A stretch of DNA of 64,000 nucleotides from Sipunculus nudus (Eukaryota; Annelida; Sipuncula; Golfingiida; Sipunculidae): NCBI GenBank assembly GCA_026874595.1, contig CM049310.1, positions 20,996,058-21,060,057 of the forward strand. The letters are read 5' to 3'. Below are positions 26,801 to 64,000 of the stretch, one piece after another. Both the position numbers and the translations under genes were made by a program. Positions within the stretch are counted from its first letter, which is position 1, and each line of letters starts with the position of its first letter. The notes beneath the pieces were generated by a model. The model was given only the letters and a program-made list of their open reading frames with translations. It made no database searches and was not told where the DNA came from.

Positions 26801-27442
26801 GTCTAGTTTAAATTTGTGAATTTTGTATATTCTGGATTCTCAACATCTTTGTTTGGCTAAAACTGAATAAATACTAGACATGGTGCGAATGCTTTGCAAA
26901 TGTATTTGAATACGAATATGAATATGTACTGCATTAAAAAAATTTATTGCATAAGAATGGGAATTCAGGTAAAAATGAAAGTATTTGAATACCAGTGCAG
27001 ATACATTCAAAATGTATTCATGAATGCATTCATGAATATATTCTATAATATTATTACAATAATCATTTCAGTTTTATTTTAAAAAATCATATGATTTTCT
27101 TATTTTTTTTTAAATAAAAATTATATTGGCACAATATTTGTTATTAAATTTTAATAAATAGTTAAACTCTTTTATTTTATGTGCTGTTCATAAGTTATAT
27201 GGCCAAGTCAAAATCTGTGTGATAATAGCACTCCATTTGTTAATAAAATAAATGAAATCAATTCTGTTCCCTGTCTCCAAAGACAGGGAAGAGGACTATC
27301 AAAATCATACATAAGCTAAACACCAACAACTCATAATAAAGCTTATATTTATAACCACACAAAACAAGCATGTGCCTCTTTCCCAAATCATATTTTTTAT
27401 CATATATAACAGCTGAGTGCCGTGACCCTTGGGTCCCTTGTT
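23812..27442 (+). mobile_element. Family B element, full length, interrupted by a family G Helitron-like element
   Basis: It starts TTAGCTCAGCTGACTATAAG with its GTCC tract, carries the 67-codon frame at 23980-24183, and ends CAGCTGAGTGCCGTGACCC, TTGGGTCCCTTGTTTT. Without the 25861-26806 insertion it is about 2.7 kb and colinear with the inverted copy at 57495-60116. No transposase recognised. Confidence 0.65.
25861..26806 (+). mobile_element. Helitron-like family G copy, 5'-shortened
   Basis: The first ~30 bp of the 7510 copy are missing (it starts GTACTATTTTTTCATAACGG). The 3' hairpin GGCACCTGCGGTGCC and CTAG (26803-26806) are intact. The colinear family B copy at 58.1 kb reads across the site without it. 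The site matching the MITE at 8628 is empty (26632-26634). Confidence 0.7.
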
Positions 27443-27822
27443 TTCACAAGTCTTTCATTCAACAGGTTTTATTGATTGCCATTTGTCAAAATTTTGTTGA
27501 ACAGCTATTATGTTGTGACAGATATGTACATGCACTGAACATGTTTTCTGTGTCATGAGTATTTTTGTGAAGTTTTTCCATTTGTTTGGTCTTACTCATA
27601 AACGTTTACTTTCAGAACATTGACAGTATCACTAGTAAACTGTGTACTGTAGTATTTGGACAAAAATAAAGATAGTGTCAATCAGTACACTCGGTTGTTG
27701 TTTAATCTATTGATTCCTGGTAAATGAAGATGTTTACATTGGTATTGCATGTGTCGTTCGAGGAACTTGGCAGCATACCCTTGACTTCGTGTACATATAC
27801 TTTTGTAAAAAAAAAAGAAAAA

Positions 27823-28322
27823 CTAGAAATTTCTTGGCATATGAGATGCCATAGTATCCCCAGACAATTTACGCATACCCCCTTCCAAAATAGCCCCCCC
27901 CCCCCCATCTTCAGAAGCAAATACTGACACTTGACAAGGCCAAGGCCAGCAGGGTTTCCTTAGGTTTGACCTTCAAAGCCATGGTCACTAGTCTTGTTTG
28001 TGTCAATTTTGAAGGAAAAAGATGCAGTACTTCAAAAGTTAGGAGCTCAAGAAAAATCCTATATATCTATAGATTTGACCTTGAAGACCAAGCTGAAGGT
28101 CACTAGTCTTCAAATAAATACGAGATATTGGTGGAAACAATTTGTGTATCAAATTTAAAGAAAAGAAATACTGTACTTCAAAAGTTATGGGGTTAATTTA
28201 AATCTTATGGTTCTTTGACCTTGAAAAGAAAGGTTAGAGGCACCAGTTTTCAAACATGTCGGAGATCTTGGTGGAAACAATGTGTGTCACATTTGAAGAA
28301 AAAACATACCAGTAGGGTACTA
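27823..28322 (-). mobile_element. Helitron-like fragment related to family G
   Basis: Inverted. It begins with CTAG (27823-27826) and a hairpin GGCATATGAGATGCC, then TAGTATCCCCAGACAATT and units with TTGACCTTGAAGACCAAG. Only a few hundred bases of core remain. Confidence 0.55.
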
Positions 28323-28330
28323 GTACTAAA

Positions 28331-31226
28331 CAAGTGACCCATGGGTCATGACGCTCAGCTGACTGGGAAGAGATTCACAAAAGGAAATTTTATCATCAGA
28401 ATGGTAGTATATACTCATTCAACTGAAGCATCAAACAGATTAACCAACAGGCCAAGATTAAGTCTGTATTTATATATCTATAAATAGAGAAAAAATGTGT
28501 AAACTTTAAAAACTAGAATACGGGTAGCCGACAAGTGACTCATTGTATCTGCCATAATCAGAGTGAAGTGAGGCATGGATTGAGTGGCAAGGGGAAACAG
28601 AGTGAAGTATGTTGCATATTAGCATGGATGTCTGCAGCCTAAATGTGTATGTAGGTTGTGCAACCTACCACAAATCCAGAAAGCTGTCCAAGTTGTAAAC
28701 ATATGCAAAATTTTAGGCAGAAAAGTCAAACCACTACATGGATATGAGTGATTTTAGCCCACGGTAGACAAACAGACAGACGCTGTGCAAAAATGGTTGC
28801 AGTTTTGTGTATGATAAAGACCTATGTGAGATCTAAACACAAGCACAATTTTGGCCCAATCGGTCAAATGGTTCCTGAGATATTAGCTTGGATGTGTGCA
28901 GCGTTAACTAGAATGTAGGTGGCGCCACCTGTCATAATATCAAGAAAGCTATCCAGGATGTATAAACCTGCAAAATTTTAGGCAGTTATGTCAAACCACT
29001 ACAGAGAAATGAGTGATTTTAGGCCACGGCAGACCAACAGACAGACGCTGTGCAAAATGTGCAAAACTGGTTGCAGGTGGCCCCTCCAGTTTTGTGTATG
29101 ATCAAGACCTATGTGAGATCTATACACATGCAAAATTTTGGCCCAATCGTTCAAACGGTTCCCAAGATATGAGCTTGGATGTCTGCAGCATAAACTAGAA
29201 TAAAGGTGGCGCCACCTGTCATAAAATCAAGAAAGCTATCCAAGATGTATAAAACTGCAAAATTTTAGGCAGATATGTCAAACCACTGCCAATATATGAG
29301 TGACTTTATTGCACGGCAGACAAACAGACAGACGCTGTGCAAAAATGGTTACAGGTGGCGCCACCAGTTTAGCGTATGATAAAGAGCTATGTTAGATCTA
29401 TATACATGCAAAATTTGGCCCGATCGGTCAAACGGTTCCCGAAATATGAGCTTGGATGTCATCAGCGTGAATGAGAATGTAGGTGGCGCCACCTGTCATA
29501 CAATCAAGAAAGCTATCCATGATGTATACACATGCCGAATTTCAGGTGAATTAGTCAATTCACTGCAGAGAAATGAGTGATTTTAACCAAAGGCAGATGA
29601 ACAGATGGACACTGTGCTAACATGGTTACAGGTGGCGCCACCATTTTTTGTGTATGATATAGAGCTATCCAAGGGCTACATTAGTATAAATTTTATTTCC
29701 TGATCAGTCAAACGGTTCCCGAGATATGAGCTTGGAAAGCTGATAAAATCAAGTCCCAGAGGAGCTCTCTGGAAAAGAACGCGCCAACGGCGGAGGAACC
29801 CGGTCAAAAACATAGTATCCACAAAACTTCGTTTTGGCGGGTACAAAAATACAGGTGGCTCCACCAGTCTGCAGAAACTAATAAAAACACTTACAAACAT
29901 CAATATTTTTTAATGCAAAGAATCATGGTGATCTCCCCATTAGTTGTTCAGATACTTCAGCTTTTGTATCAAATTGTCCATTATTCTGAGGGATACTTCG
30001 GAGTCCTATAGCTTGAAGGATATGGGTAACAGAGACCTAATTTTAAGTTTCCACAGGCTCTTTTCATGGGCCTTCTTGCATGACAAGAATGAAGATTCTA
30101 GGTCCAGTTGTTGCGATTTGTACCCTGTTGACAGATAACCACATCTTTAAAGGTATCAAAAAAAGAGAAAAAAAATTGTAAAAATTTGAAAAAAAATAGA
30201 GGTGGCGCACCCAGTCTGCAGAAACTGATGGAACAGGTCATGATCAATATGTATGCCAAAAATCATGACCATCAGTCAAGTAGTTAATGAGATATTGAAG
30301 TTTTTGTATGAAGTTTTTTACTTTTCTGGGGGGTACTTTCGGGCCCCATTGCTCGAAGGATATGGGTAACAGAGATTTAATTTATGTTTTCCACGGAGAC
30401 TTTTAATAGGTTTCTCAGTGTGTCGAGAATGAAGATTCTAGGTCCAGCGGTTACGATTTGTGCCACGTTAACAGATGACAGCATCTTTAAACGTCTCAAA
30501 AATAGAGGAAAAAATTGTAAAAAAATCGAAAAATACAGGTGGCGCCACCAGTCTGCAGGAACTTATGGAACATCTCATGATCAATATGTATGCCAAAAAT
30601 CATGACCAGCACTGTTGTAGTTATTGAGATACTGAAGTTTTTGTATGAAATTTTTTACTATTCTGGGGGGTACTTTGGGGCCCTATAGCTCAAAGGATAT
30701 GGGTAACAGAGACCTAATTTCTGGTTTCCAAGGAGATTTTTCATGGACCTCTCAGTGTATCAAGAATTAAGATTCTAGGTCTAGGCTTTACGATTTGTGC
30801 CTTGTTAACAGATGTTCACATTTTTAAAGGTCTCAAAAATAGAGAAAAAAATTTGTAAAAAATCGAAAAATACAGGTGGCGCCACCAGTCTGCAGGAAGT
30901 GATGGAACATCTCATGATCAATATGTATGCCAAAAATCATGACCATCAGTCAAGTAGTTAATGAGATATTGAAGTTTTTGTATGAAATTTTTGACTTTTC
31001 TGGGGGGTACTTTGGGGCCCCATAGCTCGAAGGATATGGGTAACAGAGACCTAATTTCTGGTTTCCAAGGAGATTTTTCATGGACCTCTCAGAATCCTAA
31101 GTTTCAAGGTTCTAGGTTCAGTGGTTACGATTTGTGCCTGGTTAACGGACGGACAGACGGACAGATGGAAGACGGACAAAGAGTGATCGCTATAGCTCAG
31201 ATGACTTTCAGTCAGCTGAGCTAAAA
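28331..31226 (-). mobile_element. Family B-related element with ~340-bp units (subfamily E), interrupted
   Basis: Inverted. It begins AACAAGTGACCCATGGGTCA and ends GTCAGCTGAGCTAAAAAA after an ACGGACAGACGG tract. The core has about four units of ~340 bp (GGGGTACTTTGGGGCCCC, ATGGGTAACAGAGACCTAAT, GGTGGCGCCACCAGTCTGCA). A family A element (28513-29835) is nested inside. Confidence 0.6.
28513..29835 (-). mobile_element. Helitron-like family A, inverted copy
   Basis: It begins ACTAGAATACGGGTAGCCGA (complement of the CTAG end, at 28513-28516) and continues through four units with GGTGGCGCCACC to CGGAGGAACCCGGTCA near 29810, which matches the 5' part of the 2148 copy inverted. Confidence 0.65.
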
Positions 31227-31557
31227 AATCAGAAATTGCAAGCGGCACCACCAAAATTTTGCAGCACATACATACCATCAGTCCCAATGATCATAGTAAG
31301 TTTTGTGAAAATCCACACAATGGTTCCTGAGATATTAGCTTCTGAGTGTTTTTCTATAATCAGCTCTAAAATGTAGGAAAAGGGGTCAAGGTCACCCATC
31401 TTCAAATTTGACTGAGTTTTTATAGATATACATCTTCACTGGTGAAATAAAATTCCAACAGTGAATCCTTATAGAGATATCCAGCTCACAAAGTAAAAGT
31501 TAACAGACGCCGGACAACAGCCCATCAGCCTATTAGCCGAGGGCTATAAAAGGCTGC

Positions 31558-33310
31558 ATGTACATGCACACTAAAGTTTATTTTTTTCATGAAATTTTCT
31601 ATGTTAGGGCACAGTCAAACGGTCAAAAGTAGGTGAACTGGGACAAAACGAGAACTCGATCTGTAACTGGTCAATATCTGCCCACACACCAAAAATCAGG
31701 CCAAAATTCAGGGCGGTATCTGCAGGCATTGCAGAAAAAAGGCTGTACATATGCATTTCTAATGAAAACTTCTATTTTTTATGAAATTTTCTGTGTTAGG
31801 GCACCATCAAACGGTCAAAAGTAGGTCAACTGAGACAAAACGTAAACTAGATCTGTAAACGGTCATTATCTGCCCACACACCAAAAAATCAGGCCCGTAT
31901 CTGATGCATTGCGAAAAAAAGTCCGTACATGTGCACTTGTCATGAAAATTTATATTTTTCATGAAATTTTCTATGTTAGGGCACCATCAAACAGTCAAAA
32001 GTAGGTGAACAGGGACAAAACGAGAACTCGATCTGTAACTGGTTAATATCTGCCCACACACCAAAAATCAGGCCAAAATGCAGGGCGGTATCTGCAGGCA
32101 TTGCAGAAAAAAGGCTGTACATATGCATTTCTAATGAAAATTTCTATTTTTTATGAAATTTTCTATGTTAGGGCACCGTCAAACGGTCAAAAGTAGGTCA
32201 ACTGAGACAAAACGTGAACTAGATCTGTAAACGGTCATTATCTGCCCACACACCAAAAAATCAGGCCCGTATCTGATGCATTGCGAAAAAAAGTCCGTAC
32301 ATGTGCACTTGTCATGAAAATTTATATTTTTCATGAAATTTTCTATGTTAGGGCACCATCAAACAGTCAAAAGTAGGTGAACAGGGACAAAACGAGAACT
32401 CGATCTGTAACTGGTTAATATCTGCCCACACACCAAAAATCAGGCCAAAATGCAGGGCGGTATCTGCAGGCATTGCAGAAAAAAGGCTGTACATATGCAT
32501 TTCTAATGAAAATTTCTATTTTTTATGAAATTTTCTATGTTAGGGCACCGTCAAACGGTCAAAAGTAGGTCAACTGAGACAAAACGTGAACTAGATCTGT
32601 AAACGTTCATTATCTGCCCACACACCAAAAATCAGGCCCGTATCTGTAGGCATTGCGAAAAAAAGTCTGTACATGTGCACTTGTCATGAAAATTTATATT
32701 TTTCATGAAATTTTCTATGTTAGGGCACCGTCAAACAGTCAAAAGAAGGTGAACTGGGACAAAACGAGAACTCTATCTGTAACTGGTCAATATCTGCCCA
32801 CACACCAAAAATCAGGCCAAAATGCAGGGCGGTATCTGCAGGCATTGCAGAAAAAAGGCTGTACATATGCATTTCTAATGAAAATTTCCATTTTTCATGA
32901 AATTTTCAATGTTCAGGAGCAGTCAAACATTCAAAAGTAGGTCAACTGGGACAAAACACAAACTCAGTCTGTAACTGGTCATTATCTGCCTACACACCAA
33001 AAATCAGGCCATTATCTGCAGGCACTGCAAAAAAGTCCGTACATGTGTATTTGTCATGAGAATTTCTATTTTTCATGAAATCGTCTGTGTTTAGGAGCCC
33101 TTAAACGGTCAAAAATAGGTCAGCCACGACCAAACGCAAACTCGATCTGTTACTGGTCATTATCGGCCCACACACCAAAAATCAGGCCAATATCTGCAGG
33201 CATTGAGGGAAAAAAAGTCCGTACAACTTTCATTTCGGAAGGACGGAATGACAGAATGACGGACCTGGGTAAAACTATATGCCCCGGCCACTTTGTGGCA
33301 GGGGCATAAA
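31558..33310 (-). mobile_element. Helitron-like family D, inverted copy with expanded core
   Basis: The right end TATGCCCCGGCCACTTTGTG is the 5' hairpin. The core has about nine ~186-bp units, three of them paired into a 372-bp higher-order repeat (GCACC at 31981, 32353 and 32725). The 3' CTAG end is absent, so it is truncated at the left. Confidence 0.65.
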
Positions 33311-34395
33311 AATTAGGCTAGTTATTGAAGTGTTTTTGAGAGGCTTTATTGTATTCTCTTGCATCATGTCCAGCTGCAGGCAGGCCACTTCTGGTCACTG
33401 GAGATCAGCTATGCTGCAGTAATTGTTATTGTTTACACTGTATTTTCTTTATTGTAATGCTGTGTCCACTCCAATGTACAATTTTTTTTCTTGAAATAGT
33501 AAATCAAGGAGTTATCAAGAAGATGCAATGATGTGGTAGTATAGCATTTTTAAAGAAATTAATTTTCTGTTAAATAATTTAGGCAAATTTAAATATAACT
33601 AAACCCATTAGTATGCATAAATTGATAATATATGAGCCAAATGATGTATAAATAAAGGCACAATTTAATATTGTGAATTCTGAACCAAATATTATTTCCA
33701 GATATTATTTGTTTTGAAAATAAAAAGATATATTTTGTGGTAAAAAATAAATACATTTATATCCATAATGTGTTGTTATCTTACAAAACTGAGATATATG
33801 ATGATGCAATTATAACTTTTATATTCAGATATATATCTTATATTGGGAATGTATAAAAATTACAAACTTGAAAAGAAATTTTAATAAAAAAACTGAGGAT
33901 CTAATACAAACATTTGTTCAATATTTTTCTGCCCCAGCTGAATTGGAGATAAAGTGATCAGCTTTGTTTGTCTATACCAGTCTGTCTATCCATTTTAAAT
34001 ATACAGTAATATCGAATGAAATTTTTTATCCTGTAAGCACTGTCTAATTTAGTGATTATCCTGTAACTCCCAATATTCCAAACCCCCCCCCCCCACACAC
34101 ACACACACACAGCATCAAGTCTTGCACCTGTTGACTTGGGATGTTAGTTATATTATTTAATAATATATTATAAAAAAAAATAGATCTTATTAAACAAATG
34201 AGTAAACTGCTGAACTGTCAACAGTTTATCAAAAAGTGATCCAATGATCATGGTAATAGTACAGATTGTATGTTCACAAAATACTAACATGGTTCAGTTT
34301 TAACATTAAGAAACACATGGTCATGTCACAAAATATTATTTGCAACAATTTCTTACTCATCAATACAAACCAATCATGTCATATTTTAATAAACA
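33311..34395 (+). mobile_element. Family B element, diverged 3' fragment
   Basis: Colinear with 15150-16210 (AATTAGGCTAGTTATTGAAG through TTGCAACAATTTCTTACTCA) but without the GACCCATGGGTC end. It contains a poly-C/(CA)n run at 34083-34111. Confidence 0.5.
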
Positions 34396-34399
34396 TTTT

Positions 34400-36759
34400 C
34401 GTGCAATGTTACAGGAGTTGAAATGACAGTTTTGCAGAAGAAGACTATTGCAGTCCTCAGTTTGAAATAGGCTTACTAATGGCCACAAGACCAACTTCAG
34501 CTTTCTATGACTCTACCAAAAATCAATGAACCAAATCTATTCTTATACAGTTGAAAGACCCCTACCCTAGGATAATTCTTGTGAAAAATTTAACAATTCA
34601 GCTTGACATTTTCATCAAAATGCATTTTAAAGCTGAATAAGGTTAAAATTATAAGGTTTTGTCCGTCAAAAATGGGTCGATGTAGGTTGCATCGCAAAAA
34701 CTGCAATTTCAAATATGAGTCATGCAACCAACATTTGCACAAACTTGGTGATGCTAGCTCCTGTCGTTTCTGAGATTGTCATGTCTGTATTATATGCTTA
34801 CTTGGCCAAATGACTAAGTTCAAATTCCTGCAACTTGGCCAAAATTCATCAAACCCTGACCATTTGAACAAACTCTGGGATCAATTCTGTGAAATTTTAA
34901 ACAATTTGGCTGAATGGTTTCAGATAAGAAGATTTTCAAAGGTTTTATCACTTTTTTAAGGTAAAATGTAAGTTAATGCAGGTGGCACCACGAAAAGCTC
35001 AATCACACAACATTTGATATGCGACAGATCTTTGCATAAAATTTTGGGATGCTAACTCCCGCTATTCCTGAGAAATTATGGGTTAATGGACTGGTACCTG
35101 ATGACCCTTGTAAAAAAAAGTTGATGCAGGTGGTGCAACCAATACCTCAATTTCAAATATGAGTCATGTGACCAACATTTGCATAAAATTTGGTGATGAT
35201 AGCTCCAGCTGTTTCTGATATTGTAATTTTACTATCCTTTTTTGGCCAAACGACTAAGTTTAGCTTCCTGTAACTTTTCTAAATTCAATGAACTGCTACC
35301 ATTCAAACAAACTTGAGAGAGACTGTTTCAGAGATTATTTCTAAGAAATATTGAACAATTTGGCTGGACATTTTCAGAGAAAGAGATTTTTAAATTTTTT
35401 TTAGCTTTTTCCCTATAAGCCTAAGTAAATACAGATAGCAAAAAATAAGCAAAATCAGACAGTTTTTTAGATGACTTTTTTTTTGCATTAAATTTGGGAA
35501 TGCTAGCTCCTACTTAGGTTCTCAGGTTGGATTGATTGTCATAATTCACGCAAATTGATTTTTGAGAGCCTTCATTCAGTATTGGGGACCATGGTGTACA
35601 ATAATGCTACATGAATGATAATGCAAAGCAATATGACATGGTAAGATAAGAATTTCTTCATATAACTGTAACTCAGCGGGAACTTATCTTCAAATTTTCA
35701 GTTAGATATATCAGTGAAGGATGACAAGGTTTCATTTTACCTTGGTTCTCCAGGAAATGTCTAGATTTGAACCTGGGTCCTTCAATAAACACCACAATAT
35801 ATCCCATTTATTGTTCTGTGTACCTGCACTGCAGTATCCTTACATACCATCTAGAAACTCAAAGTGTAATGGCAGCAAACTACTTTAACATAGGTTCTCA
35901 GTGTTCTACTGGTCATTTGCTGAAGAGTACCTAAAATACCTGCATCTTATAAATTCTCAATATTTTTACCTGTAAAACATTTATTACATACATGTCCTGC
36001 AAAAGGACAAAAAAAATTAACCTAAGAAGATATATTTATTACATCAAATCTGACTCCAGGATTACTTTAAAGTTTATACACACTGAGTATCTCCACATGC
36101 TTGTGCAAAGAGAAATGCTTTGTTATCTTGAAACAATTTCTTTAAACTAAACATGTCAGGCATTACTTGCTAGATTTGTTTATCTAGATAATCAAGAGTA
36201 TAATATATGATCTTTAATCTCAGCAGGAACATTAGCATGTTACATTGCAACTACAAAGATTATCTTTGCCCATGTTTTTAAAGAGATAAATTACCATAGC
36301 CTTAATAATGTACTGACACATCAACAAAATAATTACAATTTTTGGTATACCCTAACAATGTAGAGATTCAGCTGCCTTATATACAAAGTGTTTCAAAGGC
36401 TTACCGTCCATTAGTTTTACATACACGTATACAGTCTAACAGTATACATTTAAAAGGTAGGATTACTCATGTAATCCAAGACATACATCAACATTTAAAC
36501 ATAAAAGTAAAACAGTACAACATTGACAAGCAAACCACATATCTATAAAAATATATATATCATATAAATATTTTGCATTTAACAGCAAATTAATAACAGT
36601 ACACACACATAAATATTTATATGAAAAATACAAGTAAAACATACACATATCTGCACACATGCAGAAAACATTAAAGCTACTTTTACATTCAAACATATAA
36701 TCTCTCTGATTGCATACTTTAAAATAGTGTTCCTTCTAGCGATTATCACAGTTCAGATA
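34400..36759. other. Intergenic region and CHD1L 3' flank
   Basis: 34400-35540 holds units of family F (GCATAAAATTTGGTGATGAT, TAGCTCC.GC.GTTTCTGA). 35540-36759 shows no repeat of the window and probably includes the CHD1L 3' UTR. Minus-strand AATAAA hexamers lie at 36035-36040, 35980-35985 and 35813-35818. Confidence 0.45.
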
Positions 36760-63082
<26,323 letters not shown>

Positions 63083-63099
<17 letters not shown>

Positions 63100-63262
63100 C
63101 TGAAATATCAGAATCAAACAGGAAATATCATTCATAACTCTATCCTTCAAACAAATCTGAAAGATCATGGTGAAATATGAAATATATTTCAAAATTGCCA
63201 CCCTTCAAAAACATCTGACAAATCATGGTAAATTACGAAATATCATTCAAAACTGCTATCCT
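63083..63262 (-). repeat. Three to four ~57-bp tandem copies of a CHD1L acceptor junction
   Basis: The real acceptor is AATATCAG.. TTTCAG|ATGTGTCTGAAGGATA. Copies upstream read TTTCAG|ATTTGTTTGAAGGATA (about 63130-63160) and, with weaker AG, GATGTTTTTGAAGGGTG and GATATGTTTGAAGGATA. The frame also carries over (QICLKD next to QMCLKD). Confidence 0.8.
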
Positions 63263-63286
63263 TCAAACATATCTGAATAATGTTAA

Positions 63287-63833
63287 AACAAGGCCTACAG
63301 GCCTAATGCAAACCTGTGCAATGGGATATACATCAGGTATATAATGCTTCCATGATAACATGCTTGACCATTATTTGAAAGTACTTGATTACTTTTCAAG
63401 TACATGTGTGACATATACAAAGCAAGTACAAAACATTTTGAATTCGAGTACAAGCACCAATTACACAAACATCAAGGCTTTTTGAAAATTGATGGGCAGT
63501 ATTTGCTATGGCTCAGCCAAAATTTACCAAACTGAAATCATTCAAACAAACCTGAGATTGTTTCAGGGATTATTTCTGTGAAATATTAAACAATTTGGCT
63601 GGACAGTTTCAGAGAAGATTTTTACGTTTTTTTTAGCCTTTTCCCTGTAAAATCTAAGTCAATGAAGCCAGCCAAAAAATAAACTCCACATGATAGAGCT
63701 TTTTCTAGATGACTGATATTTTGCATAAAATTTAGTGATTCTAGCTGCTGCCATTTGTGAGATCGTATGGGTTAACATATGTACGCCAGATGCCAGAACA
63801 GCATTGTATAAGCTCACAGGTTTGATAAAAAAG
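63287..63833 (+). mobile_element. Family F element, short copy
   Basis: It starts AAGGCCTACAGGCCTAATGC and ends GTATAAGCTCACAGGTTTGA, TAAAAAAG. It contains one unit (TTAAACAATTTGGCTGGACA, GTGATTCTAGCTGCTGCC). It lies in the CHD1L intron upstream of exon 62986-63099. Confidence 0.55.
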
Positions 63834-64000
63834 ACATATATTGTACCATCCTTCAAACATAGAAAAATCACAACAATATACAAAATATCATTCAAACAAA
63901 TTTAATGATACTGGCGGCTATTTCTCAGCTAGATTTTCTTTTAACCTTTTTTTGCCCATTGCAAGCAGTATTAAATTGTCCATGAACAGAAACATGTACA

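Overview
This is animal nuclear DNA: short exons with GT-AG boundaries, long AT-rich introns and dense dispersed repeats, with no operons. The repeat types (Helitron-like elements carrying internal tandem repeats, and tetranucleotide GTCC tracts inside transposon copies) suggest a marine mollusc, probably a bivalve. The species cannot be read from the window.

Two protein-coding genes converge. On the + strand, six exons between 498 and 18473 encode the last 290 residues and the stop codon of a Roquin-type protein (RC3H1/RC3H2 family). Its 5' part lies left of the window. On the - strand, 21 exons between 63099 and 36760 encode the last 872 residues and the stop codon of CHD1L/ALC1, the PARP-activated SNF2 chromatin remodeller. 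These cover the second half of the ATPase, the linker and the macro domain. Its 5' exons lie right of the window. All exon phases close in both chains. The CHD1L chain continues past the macro domain into a C-terminal BRCT domain that the human protein lacks.

The rest is intron, 3' UTR or intergenic DNA filled with nested mobile elements: three Helitron-like groups (hairpin followed by CTAG|T; families A, D and G), a long family bounded by AGCTCAGCTGACT and GACCCATGGGTC (family B), another family (F), two PIF/Harbinger-like elements with TTA or TAA target duplications, and smaller inverted-repeat elements. Several insertions have an empty-site counterpart elsewhere in the window.

The most unusual signal is in CHD1L. 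Four introns contain tandem repeats made from the adjoining exon/intron junction itself. The largest is a roughly 3 kb, 41-bp-period array next to exon 55582-55744; on the gene's strand each unit repeats the end of that exon plus a 5' splice site (ACAG|GTAATAC). The same gene has two apparent U12-type introns, one AT-AC and one GT-AG. The long + strand reading frames between 52.7 and 55.6 kb are artefacts of the 41-bp array.
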